64,000 bases of DNA from Bin80 sp965203305 (GTDB lineage Bacteria > Bacteroidota > Rhodothermia > Rhodothermales > Bin80): positions 3,348,001-3,412,000 of the forward strand of contig OZ241874.1 in the NCBI GenBank assembly GCA_965203305.1, read 5' to 3'. The translations under genes were made by a program, and so were the position numbers. The notes below the pieces were generated by a model. The model did not search any database, was not told the origin of the DNA, and saw only the letters and a list, made by a program, of their open reading frames with translations. Shown here one piece after another: positions 27,594 to 37,056 of the stretch. Position 1 is the stretch's first letter, and every line of letters starts with the position of its first letter.

Positions 27594-27630
27594 GAAGCAC
27601 CCCGGTACGAATCACGTATCGGGGTGCTTC
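27594..27630 (+). terminator. Hairpin terminator of giant gene A
   Basis: A 16-bp stem with one G-T wobble (GAAGCACCCCGGTACG against CGTATCGGGGTGCTTC) and a 5-nt loop lies 27 bp after the stop codon. There is no good T tract. The same hairpin sequence follows giant gene B. Confidence 0.8.
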
Positions 27631-27680
27631 AGGTTTGTGGAGAAACAGGCTTGAGGATCGGTTGCAGGCTGGGTCAATTG

Positions 27681-28060
27681 GATCTCTCGCAAAACTGAAG
27701 TTACCCCCTAGTCGAAAATAGTGCCAATGAAAAATTGGGAAGAAAGGTTCAGATCCTGACATTTTTAAGCTAATGTAGCAGAAAATTCTTGATTTTTGAA
27801 ATATTTCTCCCAAAAAACCATATTTTCTACGGTTTGAGTTTTCAGGTGTGTGTCCATGTAGCTCCTGAAATCATTAAGGACAATTCGGCATTTTTCCGTC
27901 ATTTCTTGCATGTTTGGATCAAATAACCGTAATTATTACGGTTTTTCGAGGCTTCAAAAAACTAGGGGGTAACTTCAGGCAAAAACGACGAAGAAAAGTC
28001 GCTCCGGGAGTACTTGCAGGCAAATCAGATCGGGGACAGGAGTATTTTTGCAAGAGCCTC
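27681..28060. mobile_element. About 100-bp MITE interrupted by another insertion
   Basis: The right part (27979-28060) on the minus strand reads GAGGCTCTTGCAAAAATACT, then the family interior (GCCTGCAAGTACTCCCGGAGCGA), split by natural drift. The left tip (27681-27694, CTCTCGCAAAA) is separated from it by a 284-bp insertion. Once the insertion and one copy of its 6-bp target are removed, a normal-length family member results. Confidence 0.72.
27695..27978. mobile_element. 284-bp non-autonomous element with perfect 18-bp TIRs
   Basis: Perfect inverted termini CTGAAGTTACCCCCTAGT and ACTAGGGGGTAACTTCAG, flanked on both sides by GCAAAA (27689-27694 and 27979-27984), a 6-bp target duplication. 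No ORF of useful length. An internal palindrome AACCGTAATTATTACGGTT lies at 27925-27943. It is the only copy I see here and is nested in the IS-related MITE. Confidence 0.85.
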
Positions 28061-28141
28061 TCCATGCCTGTTCCAGACCGTGCGGATTTTGCTGGATAAA
28101 AATCCCTAAACAATGTCCCGACAGATAACTCGGGATCCACA

Positions 28142-28209
28142 CCCAAGAGTGAAAGGCACCCCGATACTGTTCCGGGGTACTTCATTTCATGAAAATTGAC
28201 ACTCTTGGG
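28142..28209 (-). terminator. Nested hairpin downstream of amtB
   Basis: An outer 10-bp stem (CCCAAGAGTG with CACTCTTGGG) encloses an inner hairpin (ACCCCG with CGGGGT) 35 bp past the amtB stop. The inner part resembles the terminators of the two giant genes. A terminator role is inferred from position. Confidence 0.55.
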
Positions 28210-28244
28210 ATTCCAAAGAGTCTCACTTCATACCGATGTGAAGC

Positions 28245-29528
28245 TCACTGCTCGTCCTCATCATCATATTCTTCTGGCATCAGCACGAACTCGGGATATG
28301 CATCTACTCCCAGTTCTGCGGTATCCTGCCCAATACGCTCAACAGATTTTGACACACGGGCACCAATGAAGATGTCAATCAGCTTCCATACACCAAGCGA
28401 AACGGAAAAGACGGATGCTCCGATTACGGCGATCCCGATTAGCTGCACTCTAAAGCCTGCATCCTCCACGGTAAATGGAACGGCGATGGTTCCCCATATG
28501 CCCGCAAAGAGATGGACGGGGACGGCACCAACGACATCATCTATCTTGAGCCTGTCCAGAAGCTTGATGGACAGTACACAGATCACGCCCCCGACGAAGC
28601 CAATGAGAATGGCAATTCCATGATGATGCATGGTGGGAGCAGCTGTAATGGAGACCAGTCCAGCAAGTGCACCATTGAGTATGGCAAACATGTCGAAGTG
28701 TCCCAAAATCAGACGCGAGACCAGAATGGCAGCGAAGGCTCCCGCAGCACCTGCAAGATTTGTATTTACAAGGATTCCTGCAATGCTGATTGCATCTGTG
28801 GCACCTGCCAGTGCCAGCTGTGACCCGCCATTGAACCCAAACCAGCCAAACCACAGGATAAACACGCCCAAGGTGACAATGGGAACGCTAGAGGGGGGAG
28901 TAGGGGTGACACTGCCATCCTTCTTGAATTTTCCAAGACGTGGCCCCAGTACAATAGCTCCCGCAAGTGCAGCCCATCCTCCCGTTCCGTGAACAATGGT
29001 AGAACCGGCGAAATCCGAAAATCCCAGTTCATTCAGCCAGCCCTCTCCCCATGTCCACGCACCAATAATCGGATAGACAAACGCAGTCAGAACAATCACA
29101 AAAGTAAAAAACGCCCACAGCCGAATCCGTTCTGCCAGCGCACCGGATACGATGGAGGCAGCCGTGGCTACAAACACCATCTGGAAAAACCATCCCGACA
29201 TTTGGGAATGCCCGGTGTCAATGACTGCCCCTTGCACACTTTCATTTCCACCAACCAGGGCCATTTCCTCTGGAGTAGCATTGAAAAACAGCTTAAAGCT
29301 GCCGATAAACCCGGATACATCCGTATACATCAGATTGTATCCAATAATGTAATAGGCTATCCCGGCAATCGCATATAAACCGAGGTTCTTCAGGCAGATT
29401 ACAGATGCATTCTTTGTGCGAACAGATCCAGACTCCAGCATGGTGAAGCCTGCTGCCATCCACATTACAAGAGCACCCCAGATAAGAAAGGCGAAGGTGT
29501 TAAGAACAAATTGTACTTCTGGTTGCAT
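28245..29528 (-). CDS. amtB: Ammonium transporter
   Basis: 427 aa Amt/Rh channel with about eleven membrane helices. Family signatures include GFTMLESGSVRTKNA near the N-terminus, DFAGSTIVHGTGGWAALAGA carrying the first pore histidine, and APTMHHHGIAILIGFVGG with the second. The ATG at 29528 starts at MQPEVQFVLNTFAFLIWGALVMW, interrupted by no other candidate. No glnK/PII gene is adjacent, which is unusual. The protein has an acidic C-terminal tail (EYDDEDEQ). The 286 bp upstream to the next gene hold nothing clear. Confidence 0.95.
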   Translation of the reverse strand: MQPEVQFVLNTFAFLIWGALVMWMAAGFTMLESGSVRTKNASVICLKNLGLYAIAGIAYYIIGYNLMYTDVSGFIGSFKLFFNATPEEMALVGGNESVQGAVIDTGHSQMSGWFFQMVFVATAASIVSGALAERIRLWAFFTFVIVLTAFVYPIIGAWTWGEGWLNELGFSDFAGSTIVHGTGGWAALAGAIVLGPRLGKFKKDGSVTPTPPSSVPIVTLGVFILWFGWFGFNGGSQLALAGATDAISIAGILVNTNLAGAAGAFAAILVSRLILGHFDMFAILNGALAGLVSITAAPTMHHHGIAILIGFVGGVICVLSIKLLDRLKIDDVVGAVPVHLFAGIWGTIAVPFTVEDAGFRVQLIGIAVIGASVFSVSLGVWKLIDIFIGARVSKSVERIGQDTAELGVDAYPEFVLMPEEYDDEDEQ

Positions 29529-29814
29529 TGTCAGGAAGGATATACCTATTTAGAAATATACGACTGCGAAATATAACGCAAAATATTGTATAGATTATAT
29601 GCCCCCATTCCCTGTCTCTTGCTGGCGGTATTTGGCAACGGGTGCCACCTCTCGCCTGTTCCCTGAAAACTGCAAGCGAAGAAGAATAACAAGAGGGAAA
29701 CCACCGATTGCCCCAAGCCAAGGAAGTACGCGGTCATCGCGGTCATTCATGCAGACGGCCAGTGACAAGATCAAATTGTACTGCCGGAAAGCTATTGCCC
29801 TGAAAAAGGATGTC

Positions 29815-30603
29815 TCACTGCAAACGCCAGACAACCAGAAGCTGCGGGCGAAATTCGCTCCGGTTCTTGACCCCCAGCTTGTTTGTCCATATCTGAAGCT
29901 CAATCCCTGCATGAAACTCATTGGGAGTATCAAACAGATTGCCCACATCCCAGACCAGTTGCGGCTGTGCCAGGATCCACCACTCCGAACTCCCCGAACC
30001 ATCCTTGAAATCAACTGCACTGATATACTCGGCATGCCCCATGAAGGAAAAGACCTGAGATCCAAAACTCATGATCTTCAGCCAGCTGATGTCAAACATA
30101 AAACCGGGATCATGTCGTCCCCCGTCGCTATAATCCAGGACTGCAGTGATATCCGTATTCACGAAAATAAACCCGGGAACTTGCCAGGAGAGCTGTATGC
30201 CTGGCAGGTACTTGAGTACATTCGCCTCTCCGCCAAAATTCAAGCCGCTGACAAACGAAATATCCCGGACCAGCCCCAGGTTGAAACTCCGTCCAGAGAG
30301 CTTTGAGAAGCTCAGAGTGGGGTACCACTCTCCGTAAAAATCCTTGTCATTGAAATTGAATCCGTCGTTCTTTGCGTCATCCATAAAATCAATGAAGAAA
30401 AAACTGGACCCCAGCTTCCAGGAACCGGCATTCTGAAACGTGAGAATATTTGTCGCATGATATTCGTCCGCGGAGCTCGCGAACGGGTTCAGCAGACTCC
30501 CCCTCTGATACTGGAACTCCATCTGGGCAGAAACACTTGAAACCGGAAGCGCAATGCAACCGATGAGTGCGATCATGCCCGCAAAAATTTTTGTCTGATT
30601 CAT
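29815..30603 (-). CDS. Tsx-like nucleoside-channel outer membrane protein
   Basis: 262 aa with a signal peptide ending SSVSAQ and alternating beta-strand pattern throughout. It has the family-type segments GSSFFFIDFMDDAKND and FYGEWYPTLSFSKLSG, then paired aromatic strands, ending PQLLVVWRLQ as an outer membrane barrel should. It resembles the OmpK/Tsx nucleoside-specific channel-forming family (DUF5020-like members in Bacteroidota). Substrate is not shown; deoC elsewhere in the window would fit nucleoside use, but that is speculative. Confidence 0.72.
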   Translation of the reverse strand: MNQTKIFAGMIALIGCIALPVSSVSAQMEFQYQRGSLLNPFASSADEYHATNILTFQNAGSWKLGSSFFFIDFMDDAKNDGFNFNDKDFYGEWYPTLSFSKLSGRSFNLGLVRDISFVSGLNFGGEANVLKYLPGIQLSWQVPGFIFVNTDITAVLDYSDGGRHDPGFMFDISWLKIMSFGSQVFSFMGHAEYISAVDFKDGSGSSEWWILAQPQLVWDVGNLFDTPNEFHAGIELQIWTNKLGVKNRSEFRPQLLVVWRLQ

Positions 30604-30641
30604 ATTTCACAAGTATCAATGAATGATAGTCAAAATGTACG

Positions 30642-30899
30642 TCAAATAGCCTCTACACGAGAAATTTGCGGCACAGCGTGTCGCAGTGCCTGCTCAATCC
30701 CCGCACGCATTGTCATGGCACTCATTGGACATGTCCCGCAGGCCCCCAGCAGTTCAAGCTCTACAACCATGTCATCTGTGATTCTTAGCAAACGAACCTC
30801 TCCACCATCCGCAACCAAGTATGGACGTATGGAATCAAGTCCATCCTCAATTCGCTTGCGAAGGTCCGTATCCGTGTTCGGGCTATATTCTGGCATCAA
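30642..30899 (-). CDS. nfu: NifU C-terminal domain (Nfu-type) Fe-S protein
   Basis: 85 aa, a single NifU C-terminal domain: LDSIRPYLVADGGEVRLL and the Fe-S ligand pair in LLGACGTCPMSAMTMRAGIE. Nfu proteins deliver 4Fe-4S clusters. It lies 12 bp downstream of mrp on the same strand, so the two form a cluster carrier/scaffold operon. Confidence 0.9.
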   Translation of the reverse strand: MMPEYSPNTDTDLRKRIEDGLDSIRPYLVADGGEVRLLRITDDMVVELELLGACGTCPMSAMTMRAGIEQALRHAVPQISRVEAI

Positions 30900-30911
30900 A
30901 ATGTGTCATGC

Positions 30912-31991
30912 CTAAGTATACTCAATGACCGGGGAGGATGGAGCCTCTCCTTTCTGACCTAATGATAAGACAATTTTATTTGCAATGGAGCGAAAAGCCT
31001 GTGCTGCCGGACTTGAAGGAGAAGATAATACAATCGGAACTCCCTCATCACCCGAAGCCCGGAGGATCTCTTCTAGCGGAATCTTACCAAGCAGCGGAAT
31101 CCCTGTTTCGGATGCAAGATTCTCAGCTCCTCCCTCTCCAAAAAGAAAATACTTCCGTTCCGGCAAATCTGGCGGAGTGAACCATGCCATATTCTCAACA
31201 ATCCCCAAAACGGGGACATTCACCTTCTCAAACATCACCAGCCCTTTTCTGGCATCGGCAAGTGCGACTTTCTGAGGTGTTGAGACAATAACTGCACCAG
31301 CAAGCCTGACCGTCTGCACAATCGTAAGCTGAATGTCTCCCGTTCCCGGAGGCAGATCCAGAAGCAAAAAATCAAGTTCCCCCCACTCTGCATCATTCAG
31401 GAACTGTCGCACCGCACCGGAAACCATAGGCCCGCGCCAGATAACGGCTTCAGAATCATTCACCAGCAGTCCCATGGAGAGCAGATGCACTCCGTGCTTG
31501 ACGATCGGGATAATCTTTCGTTTTTCATTGACACGGGGTTTCGCTCCCTCCAGTCCGAACATGACGGGCACACTGGGTCCATAGATATCTGTATCTACCA
31601 GTCCGGTCCGGTAGCCTTCTGCCGCCAGTGCTACTGCAATATTTGTTGCGATTGTACTCTTGCCAACCCCTCCCTTGCCGGACGCAATCGCAATCATGTG
31701 CCGCGCTCCCAGTTGCAATTCCGGTACCTGTCCCTTCGGGGAAACCAGATCAATCTGAACTTCCACATGATCTCCAAATTCGGACTGCACCGCCTCTCTG
31801 CACAGCCGTTCCACATCTCTGGAAAAGTCAGTTCCAAGTTGTGCAATACTGAGCTTGAAGGCAATGGACTGATCCCTGATTACCACATTGCTCACAGAAC
31901 CAAGCCGGATGATGTCATGTCCCCGGTCCGGGTCTTGTACCTTGCTCAAAGCCTGGTACACTGCTTTTCTCCTGATTGCTTTTTTGCTCAT
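30912..31991 (-). CDS. mrp: Mrp/ApbC Fe-S cluster carrier ATPase
   Basis: 359 aa. An N-terminal MIP18/DUF59 domain (residues about 10-90: LSKVQDPDRGHDIIRLGSV) is followed by a P-loop ATPase with IASGKGGVGKSTIATNIA and switch region VDTDIYGPSVPVMFG. The position of the CxxC found in enterobacterial ApbC is occupied by WFTPPDLPERKYF, as in many Bacteroidota homologues, so Fe-S binding may use other ligands. It is co-directional with nfu downstream. The 278 bp between this gene and ppx hold nothing clear. Confidence 0.92.
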   Translation of the reverse strand: MSKKAIRRKAVYQALSKVQDPDRGHDIIRLGSVSNVVIRDQSIAFKLSIAQLGTDFSRDVERLCREAVQSEFGDHVEVQIDLVSPKGQVPELQLGARHMIAIASGKGGVGKSTIATNIAVALAAEGYRTGLVDTDIYGPSVPVMFGLEGAKPRVNEKRKIIPIVKHGVHLLSMGLLVNDSEAVIWRGPMVSGAVRQFLNDAEWGELDFLLLDLPPGTGDIQLTIVQTVRLAGAVIVSTPQKVALADARKGLVMFEKVNVPVLGIVENMAWFTPPDLPERKYFLFGEGGAENLASETGIPLLGKIPLEEILRASGDEGVPIVLSSPSSPAAQAFRSIANKIVLSLGQKGEAPSSPVIEYT

Positions 31992-32269
31992 ATCCTGATA
32001 AATCTCAATCCTGCTACAGGCATATTCTGGGATGAATGATCACTTCAATATACAACATGAATTTTTGATCACTGCCTCTTGACGAAATTCGGTTCATGCA
32101 GCCGCGGGACCAAGTATCTCTGAAAACGAGGTCCGCGGCATTGCAGATTTTACGCCCCAGGTACGATGATCTGCCATAGCCGATGTCCCGCTGTTCTTTT
32201 CTACAAGGCATGAGCCTCTTGAAACAGCGAATCCGGCTTCCCGCAGAGGGTACATCTCTCCTGTTTTAC

Positions 32270-33241
32270 TCACAGCTGTTCCGATCTGAAAATTCTTCTC
32301 GCAATACCATGACACAATCCCCACTGGCTTACAATGACTGATTCCTGTTCCAAGCTGTTCATTACTTCCAGGCAAATCAGGAGTGCTGCAGGAAATACAT
32401 CCGCTCTTCCCTGGAGCTTCTCTGGACACAGGGACAGAACTTGATCCATGGATATCCGAAGCAGGCATTCTGTCCAGCACTTTATCTGAGCATAGGAGAT
32501 CTTCCCCTGCTCCACTCCTGTCCTCCGCAAATCTTCCCAGCTTGGATCAGGTTCGTCAGATACTGCTGGAAGCTGCCCTGCGATCAGTGCGTTTTGCAGC
32601 TCCAGACAGAGCCGGTGTGTGTCCGATGCCCCTATGAGAAGAGTTCCCTCACCCGCAGAAAACAATGACTCAGACAGCGAGTGCCGAATGAAGTCTGTGG
32701 CCGCCCTGAGTTCATCGGGTTTGGGGGGCTGATCGGAGAAGTATCGCTCTGCAATGCGCACGGAGCCAATGTCCAGGCTCACTCTCCTGAGAATGCAACC
32801 ATCCGATGTACCCTTGACCAGCTCGGTTGAGCCTCCGCCAATATCACAGACAGTCACCTGACCTTCCAGGGGAGGAAGACCGCCCATTGCTCCCTCAAAG
32901 CTGATGTCCGCCTCCTGCTCGCCGGAAAGAATCCTGTACTCCAGTCCTGTACGCTCCCTCACAAGTTTAACAACGGAATCTCCCACATCACGAGAGGCAC
33001 TGGTTCCCACAACAACAAACTTCTCCACATGCCATGCATCCGCCATACTCTGGAAGTCCTCCAGTACCTCTATCAGGCGTTCAATGGCTCCCTTCGTGAG
33101 AGTACCGCACCTGTCCACTCCCTCCCCGAGGCGAATCATGCGCCGACTCTCCCTGAGCGGTTTCAATGTGCCACCGGATACACACTCGGCAATCAGGATC
33201 TTGGCAGCATTGGTCCCGATATCAACCGCAGCAAGCCTCAA
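32270..33241 (-). CDS. ppx: Exopolyphosphatase / guanosine pentaphosphatase family
   Basis: 323 aa in the ASKHA fold. The first phosphate loop is VDIGTNAAKILIAEC, then ILSGEQEADISFEGAMGGL and the second phosphate loop VCDIGGGSTELVKG. It hydrolyses terminal phosphate of polyphosphate or pppGpp; the short form (no C-terminal HD extension) is usual in Bacteroidota. Together with the putative ppgK it suggests polyphosphate turnover. Confidence 0.9.
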   Translation of the reverse strand: MRLAAVDIGTNAAKILIAECVSGGTLKPLRESRRMIRLGEGVDRCGTLTKGAIERLIEVLEDFQSMADAWHVEKFVVVGTSASRDVGDSVVKLVRERTGLEYRILSGEQEADISFEGAMGGLPPLEGQVTVCDIGGGSTELVKGTSDGCILRRVSLDIGSVRIAERYFSDQPPKPDELRAATDFIRHSLSESLFSAGEGTLLIGASDTHRLCLELQNALIAGQLPAVSDEPDPSWEDLRRTGVEQGKISYAQIKCWTECLLRISMDQVLSLCPEKLQGRADVFPAALLICLEVMNSLEQESVIVSQWGLCHGIARRIFRSEQL

Positions 33242-33320
33242 AACCTGTCCCCGAAGTCACTCCTGGAATACATGAGGCACACCCAACTGGTCCCGGATAC
33301 GTGCCAGACCTCAAGCCTGA

Positions 33321-34676
33321 CTATTCGACGGGAATCGGAGGAGCCGGCGGGGGCTCCGGCAGAAGATCCAGTACAATGGCAGATCCCTGACTCTCCACGG
33401 AAAACATGGCGACTCCCCAGCGCTCCGGGTAGTCGGGCGGTCTCGAGTTCCATGATTCATAAGAGTGAGAGCCGTCTGATTCGTAGTGCAGTCTGTACTC
33501 GCCAGGCTCCAAGCGAAGAAATTCCGTCTCTTTCCGATTCTTTCGGGCCCCGCCTGCATGAACAGACCCTTCCCAAGACATCTCCCACAAGGTCATTGCC
33601 TCACCAGAACTCTCCAGACGCTCGAGTCGTGCAAGATCATATCCGTTATCAGGACCTGTAATCTCCCCCAGAGCATAGAGCACGACTGTCGCCGTATCAA
33701 GTACGCTGAACGACCTCGAATGCTCCTCGTCGTCTCCAACCTGTGCAAACGCAATCACGGGATTTCTCTGCATCCACGGGTCAAATGTGGACACCGCCTC
33801 CCGATCTGATGTGCTCAAGCGAAACCCCCAGTCTTCAGGAATGAAAGGGGGATTCCCTGTCCAGCCGTCGTAATGATGTCTGCTGTTCGTAGCCGCAGTC
33901 GCACGGTAGACACCCAGGCTGATCCTGTGGTTCCCCCGGAACATGCGATTTTCCTGCACCCCTCCCGCCCATGTGGTGTTGTCCCGGGACAGCTGCCAGA
34001 TCACCTGACCGCTCACCACATCCTCAATGAGCGAATAATCTACCGGCTGCACCTCATCCTGGCTTCCCAATTCACCAATCGCATAAATTTCGAGTTCTGC
34101 CGGACGACGAACTTCGAAGAAATGCTCCCTCTTCTCATTTTTACCCAGGGAGGCAGCCTCCCAGATCAGATTGTCGGAGCTGACCTCCAGCGTGCGTACT
34201 ATCGGTCGCAATGCGTCTTTCCCATCTGGAGAGTGAATGACTGCATTCCACATCTGGCGATCCCGCTGAAATACTGACCTTGAATAATGCTGGAGCTGTC
34301 CATATGTGGCAAAGTACAGGGTATATGTGCCTGAATCCATCACAAGCTCCTCCCCCTCTACATAGGCGAGTGAACCATTCAGAATCGTGTTTGAGACATT
34401 CATGGACCACACAACCTCTCCCGTATTATCTCGGATAATCCAGGGATAGGCCGCAAATCCTCTCGCTCCCTGACGCTCGTCAAGAGAGCCGACTGCACTC
34501 ACTGCAACCTGTAACGGACCCGAAACCTGAAAGGACTGCTGCGCCAGCTCACGAGCCTCCAGACCGGAGAGCTTGATGGCTCCGCGAGGAGACGGAGGAC
34601 CGGAGAAGAGCCTTGCCACTGCAAGGCAGCACAAGAGGATCAGCAAGACAATCTGCAACCGACTCAGAAGACTCAT
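33321..34676 (-). CDS. Exported protein with three tandem repeats of an unrecognised domain
   Basis: 451 aa with an N-terminal membrane anchor or signal (RLQIVLLILLCCLAVARLF). Three copies of a domain of about 125 aa follow. Each begins with a strand like FEVRRPAELEIYAIGELGS and continues with a D-x-A/S-x-I/L-E segment, an SGQVIWQ or EAMTLWEMSW strand, AGGVQENR or AGGARKNR, a GxYxLxY strand, a DGSHSYESWN-type segment and PPDYPERWG. The protein ends in a proline-rich tail. The domain looks like a beta-sandwich sensor or binding module. I do not recognise the family. It ends 80 bp before ppx on the same strand. Confidence 0.7.
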   Translation of the reverse strand: MSLLSRLQIVLLILLCCLAVARLFSGPPSPRGAIKLSGLEARELAQQSFQVSGPLQVAVSAVGSLDERQGARGFAAYPWIIRDNTGEVVWSMNVSNTILNGSLAYVEGEELVMDSGTYTLYFATYGQLQHYSRSVFQRDRQMWNAVIHSPDGKDALRPIVRTLEVSSDNLIWEAASLGKNEKREHFFEVRRPAELEIYAIGELGSQDEVQPVDYSLIEDVVSGQVIWQLSRDNTTWAGGVQENRMFRGNHRISLGVYRATAATNSRHHYDGWTGNPPFIPEDWGFRLSTSDREAVSTFDPWMQRNPVIAFAQVGDDEEHSRSFSVLDTATVVLYALGEITGPDNGYDLARLERLESSGEAMTLWEMSWEGSVHAGGARKNRKETEFLRLEPGEYRLHYESDGSHSYESWNSRPPDYPERWGVAMFSVESQGSAIVLDLLPEPPPAPPIPVE

Positions 34677-34801
34677 TCTGTTGACATATGAATGCTGTTT
34701 CTGATTACGGTTTCCTGTATAACAAAGTTGCCATCCCTACTGAAGTGTAACAAATTTTTCCAAGTCAGGTAACAACTTGTTCCAAGCATCCTGTTGTCGG
34801 A

Positions 34802-37021
34802 GTGTCCCAGACCAGTTTTCCCAAGATTCGGTTACGAGATTCGCTTGTGGCACCGTTCAAGCGTATATGGCACTGGATCCCGCCTGTTACGTTCGTTTTC
34901 CTTCTCGTGGGAACAACCACCTATGCCTTTCTGGGCAGATTTGATGCATCAGCAGCACTGGGGATAAAAATTCTCTATCATGCCGCACTGGCTGTCTGCT
35001 TCCTTTGCCTGTGGATTACACTGGACCGTGCGATCCAGCGATCCAGTCCTGCACCTGTACAGGTATTTTGGCAAGTACTTGTAGCTACTCTGGCTACCCT
35101 GATTCTTGGATTTCTGGTCTTCCAAATTCAGGGAAACTTTTCAGATTTTAATGTCCCTGCTGCGCAGATCGTCCATGTGAAAAGTGCTCTCCTGGGGACA
35201 CTGTTCACTGCCTTGGGCTTTATTCTGGCGCAACGATTTGGCTATTTGGCCCGATTCCGGCGCACCCGCCGAAGCGAGAGAAACTGGCACCTGTTCATGC
35301 TGTCTGTCAGTCTTGCATTCGTGACTTTTGCCCCGCTCCACCATCATTTCAATCTGGACTCTGCTTCTCCAGAAGGAGCCTTGATCAGTTTCGGCATCAT
35401 GGCACTGGCAACCCTTGCCGTTATCGTCTTCCTGTTTTTGAATGCAGTTCGTCTGGGCTGGATTGTCCGTCTGTCTTTTCGCCAAAAGATGGCTGCAATT
35501 GGTCTCGGGATCATACTGACCTGTCTGATGGCCGGCACCCTGCTCCTCCTGTTAAGACCGGATGTTGTTTGGGGGGCTACTCAGGACCTGTCCTACCCGA
35601 GTCATTTTCTTCTGTTTTACAGTCTCCCGCTTTGGGGAGTCACCATTCTGTTTCTGGCCTTTGGCTTCATCTATTCGCTGATTTCGGTTCTTTCCCTGAT
35701 TTTCCATTTGCCAACGATTGGAGACTACCAGCGAAGCACGGATGAAATGGTAGCCATGCAGGCACTTGCCGTACTGGTACGCGAAGTTGCCGACACACAG
35801 CGGCTGCACCACTGGATTGTTTCCACCCCGGTTGATGCGGGACGTGGCAAGTCAACATGGCTGACAGTCCAGGGACTTGAGACTGGCTCTCTGAGACCGC
35901 AAATTGCAGCAACCTGCAATATCAGTACTGATCTCGTGAACGAGGCATGTGACTGGGTGAAAATCCACCAACAGGCCTCAGGAACCCGGAAACTCGTATA
36001 TATTCAAAATACTGCCGCTGACCGCCGAACCCAAAAAGGCAGGTCCAGCGACATTATGAGTTTGCTGGCAATTCCGCTGGTAACCAGCTCCGAGGTGCTC
36101 GGGACGCTGTTTGTTACGCGGGAAGTCGCACAGGCCTTTGAAAAGGATGATATTGAGTCTGTCGGAATTTTTGCATCACAGGCCACTCTTGTGCTTGAAA
36201 ATGCCCGCCTTCTGGAAGCGAAAATTGAGAGTGAGCGCCTGGCAGGGGAGCTTGCGATTGCACGCGAGGTACAGCAGCGCCTGCTGCCTCAGACAATGCC
36301 CCAACTGCCAAATCTGAGCCTCGCCGCGTCCAGCACCCCCGCCCTTGAGGTTGGGGGCGATTATTATGATCTGCTCGAATTTGGCGAGGCAAAACTGGCA
36401 TTTATTGTGGCAGACGTTTCTGGAAAGGGAATCTCTGCGGCGTTCTATATGGCGGAGATGCAGGGAATCTTTCAGGCAGTTACCCGAATTTCCCCTGAAC
36501 CGAACGATTTTCTGTATCATGCAAATCGGGCACTGGGAGAATCGCTGGAAAAGAATGTATTCGTAACGGCCATCTACGGAATCATTGACTGCAACTCCGG
36601 TCATATGTCCATTGCACGCGCCGGCCACTCCCCTGCTATCCTTGTGGATGTGGGCGGAAATGCAAAACTGCTGCGCTCTGATGGACTGGGAATCGGACTT
36701 GACCGCAGCGAACTCTTTTCGGAAACCCTGGAAGTGGAACAGCTGGTGTTTGCCCCAGGAGACCTGATTGTTCTGTATACCGATGGCGTAGTGGAGAGCC
36801 GAAATCCTGACGGAGAGGAATTTGGGTACGAGCGTCTGCTGCAAAGTATCCGAACCGCCAGGTATGAACGCGCACAGGGGGTGCATGATGCCGTACGCAA
36901 TACCGTGGACCGGTTTCTGGGCCCGGAAAAAAACTATGATGATGATCTGACACTGCTAGCAATCAAGTGGCATGGACAGGAACCCGTGGTACATGATACT
37001 GAACAAGGTATCCTGTCGTAA
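34802..37021 (+). CDS. Membrane GAF-type PP2C (SpoIIE/RsbU) serine phosphatase
   Basis: 739 aa. About eight to nine membrane helices fill residues 20-310. A GAF-like sensor follows (about 320-460: VREVADTQRLHHWIV to FASQATLVLENARLLE). A coiled linker leads to a SpoIIE-type PP2C domain (about 490-730) with metal-binding GGDYYDLLEF, VADVSGKGISAAFYMA and IVLYTDGVVESRN. It should dephosphorylate a STAS anti-sigma antagonist in response to a membrane or cytosolic cue. The next two genes encode the antagonist and kinase, so the three form a partner switch. Start is GTG 34802. Confidence 0.9.
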   Translation: MSQTSFPKIRLRDSLVAPFKRIWHWIPPVTFVFLLVGTTTYAFLGRFDASAALGIKILYHAALAVCFLCLWITLDRAIQRSSPAPVQVFWQVLVATLATLILGFLVFQIQGNFSDFNVPAAQIVHVKSALLGTLFTALGFILAQRFGYLARFRRTRRSERNWHLFMLSVSLAFVTFAPLHHHFNLDSASPEGALISFGIMALATLAVIVFLFLNAVRLGWIVRLSFRQKMAAIGLGIILTCLMAGTLLLLLRPDVVWGATQDLSYPSHFLLFYSLPLWGVTILFLAFGFIYSLISVLSLIFHLPTIGDYQRSTDEMVAMQALAVLVREVADTQRLHHWIVSTPVDAGRGKSTWLTVQGLETGSLRPQIAATCNISTDLVNEACDWVKIHQQASGTRKLVYIQNTAADRRTQKGRSSDIMSLLAIPLVTSSEVLGTLFVTREVAQAFEKDDIESVGIFASQATLVLENARLLEAKIESERLAGELAIAREVQQRLLPQTMPQLPNLSLAASSTPALEVGGDYYDLLEFGEAKLAFIVADVSGKGISAAFYMAEMQGIFQAVTRISPEPNDFLYHANRALGESLEKNVFVTAIYGIIDCNSGHMSIARAGHSPAILVDVGGNAKLLRSDGLGIGLDRSELFSETLEVEQLVFAPGDLIVLYTDGVVESRNPDGEEFGYERLLQSIRTARYERAQGVHDAVRNTVDRFLGPEKNYDDDLTLLAIKWHGQEPVVHDTEQGILS

Positions 37022-37056
37022 CTTTGATCATCACCCACTACTGATCACAACTGACC

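Noticed and set aside
32212..32221. A lone GAGCCTCTTG like the IS/MITE terminus
   Set aside because: The following bases (AAACAGCG) diverge at once and no partner end was found nearby.
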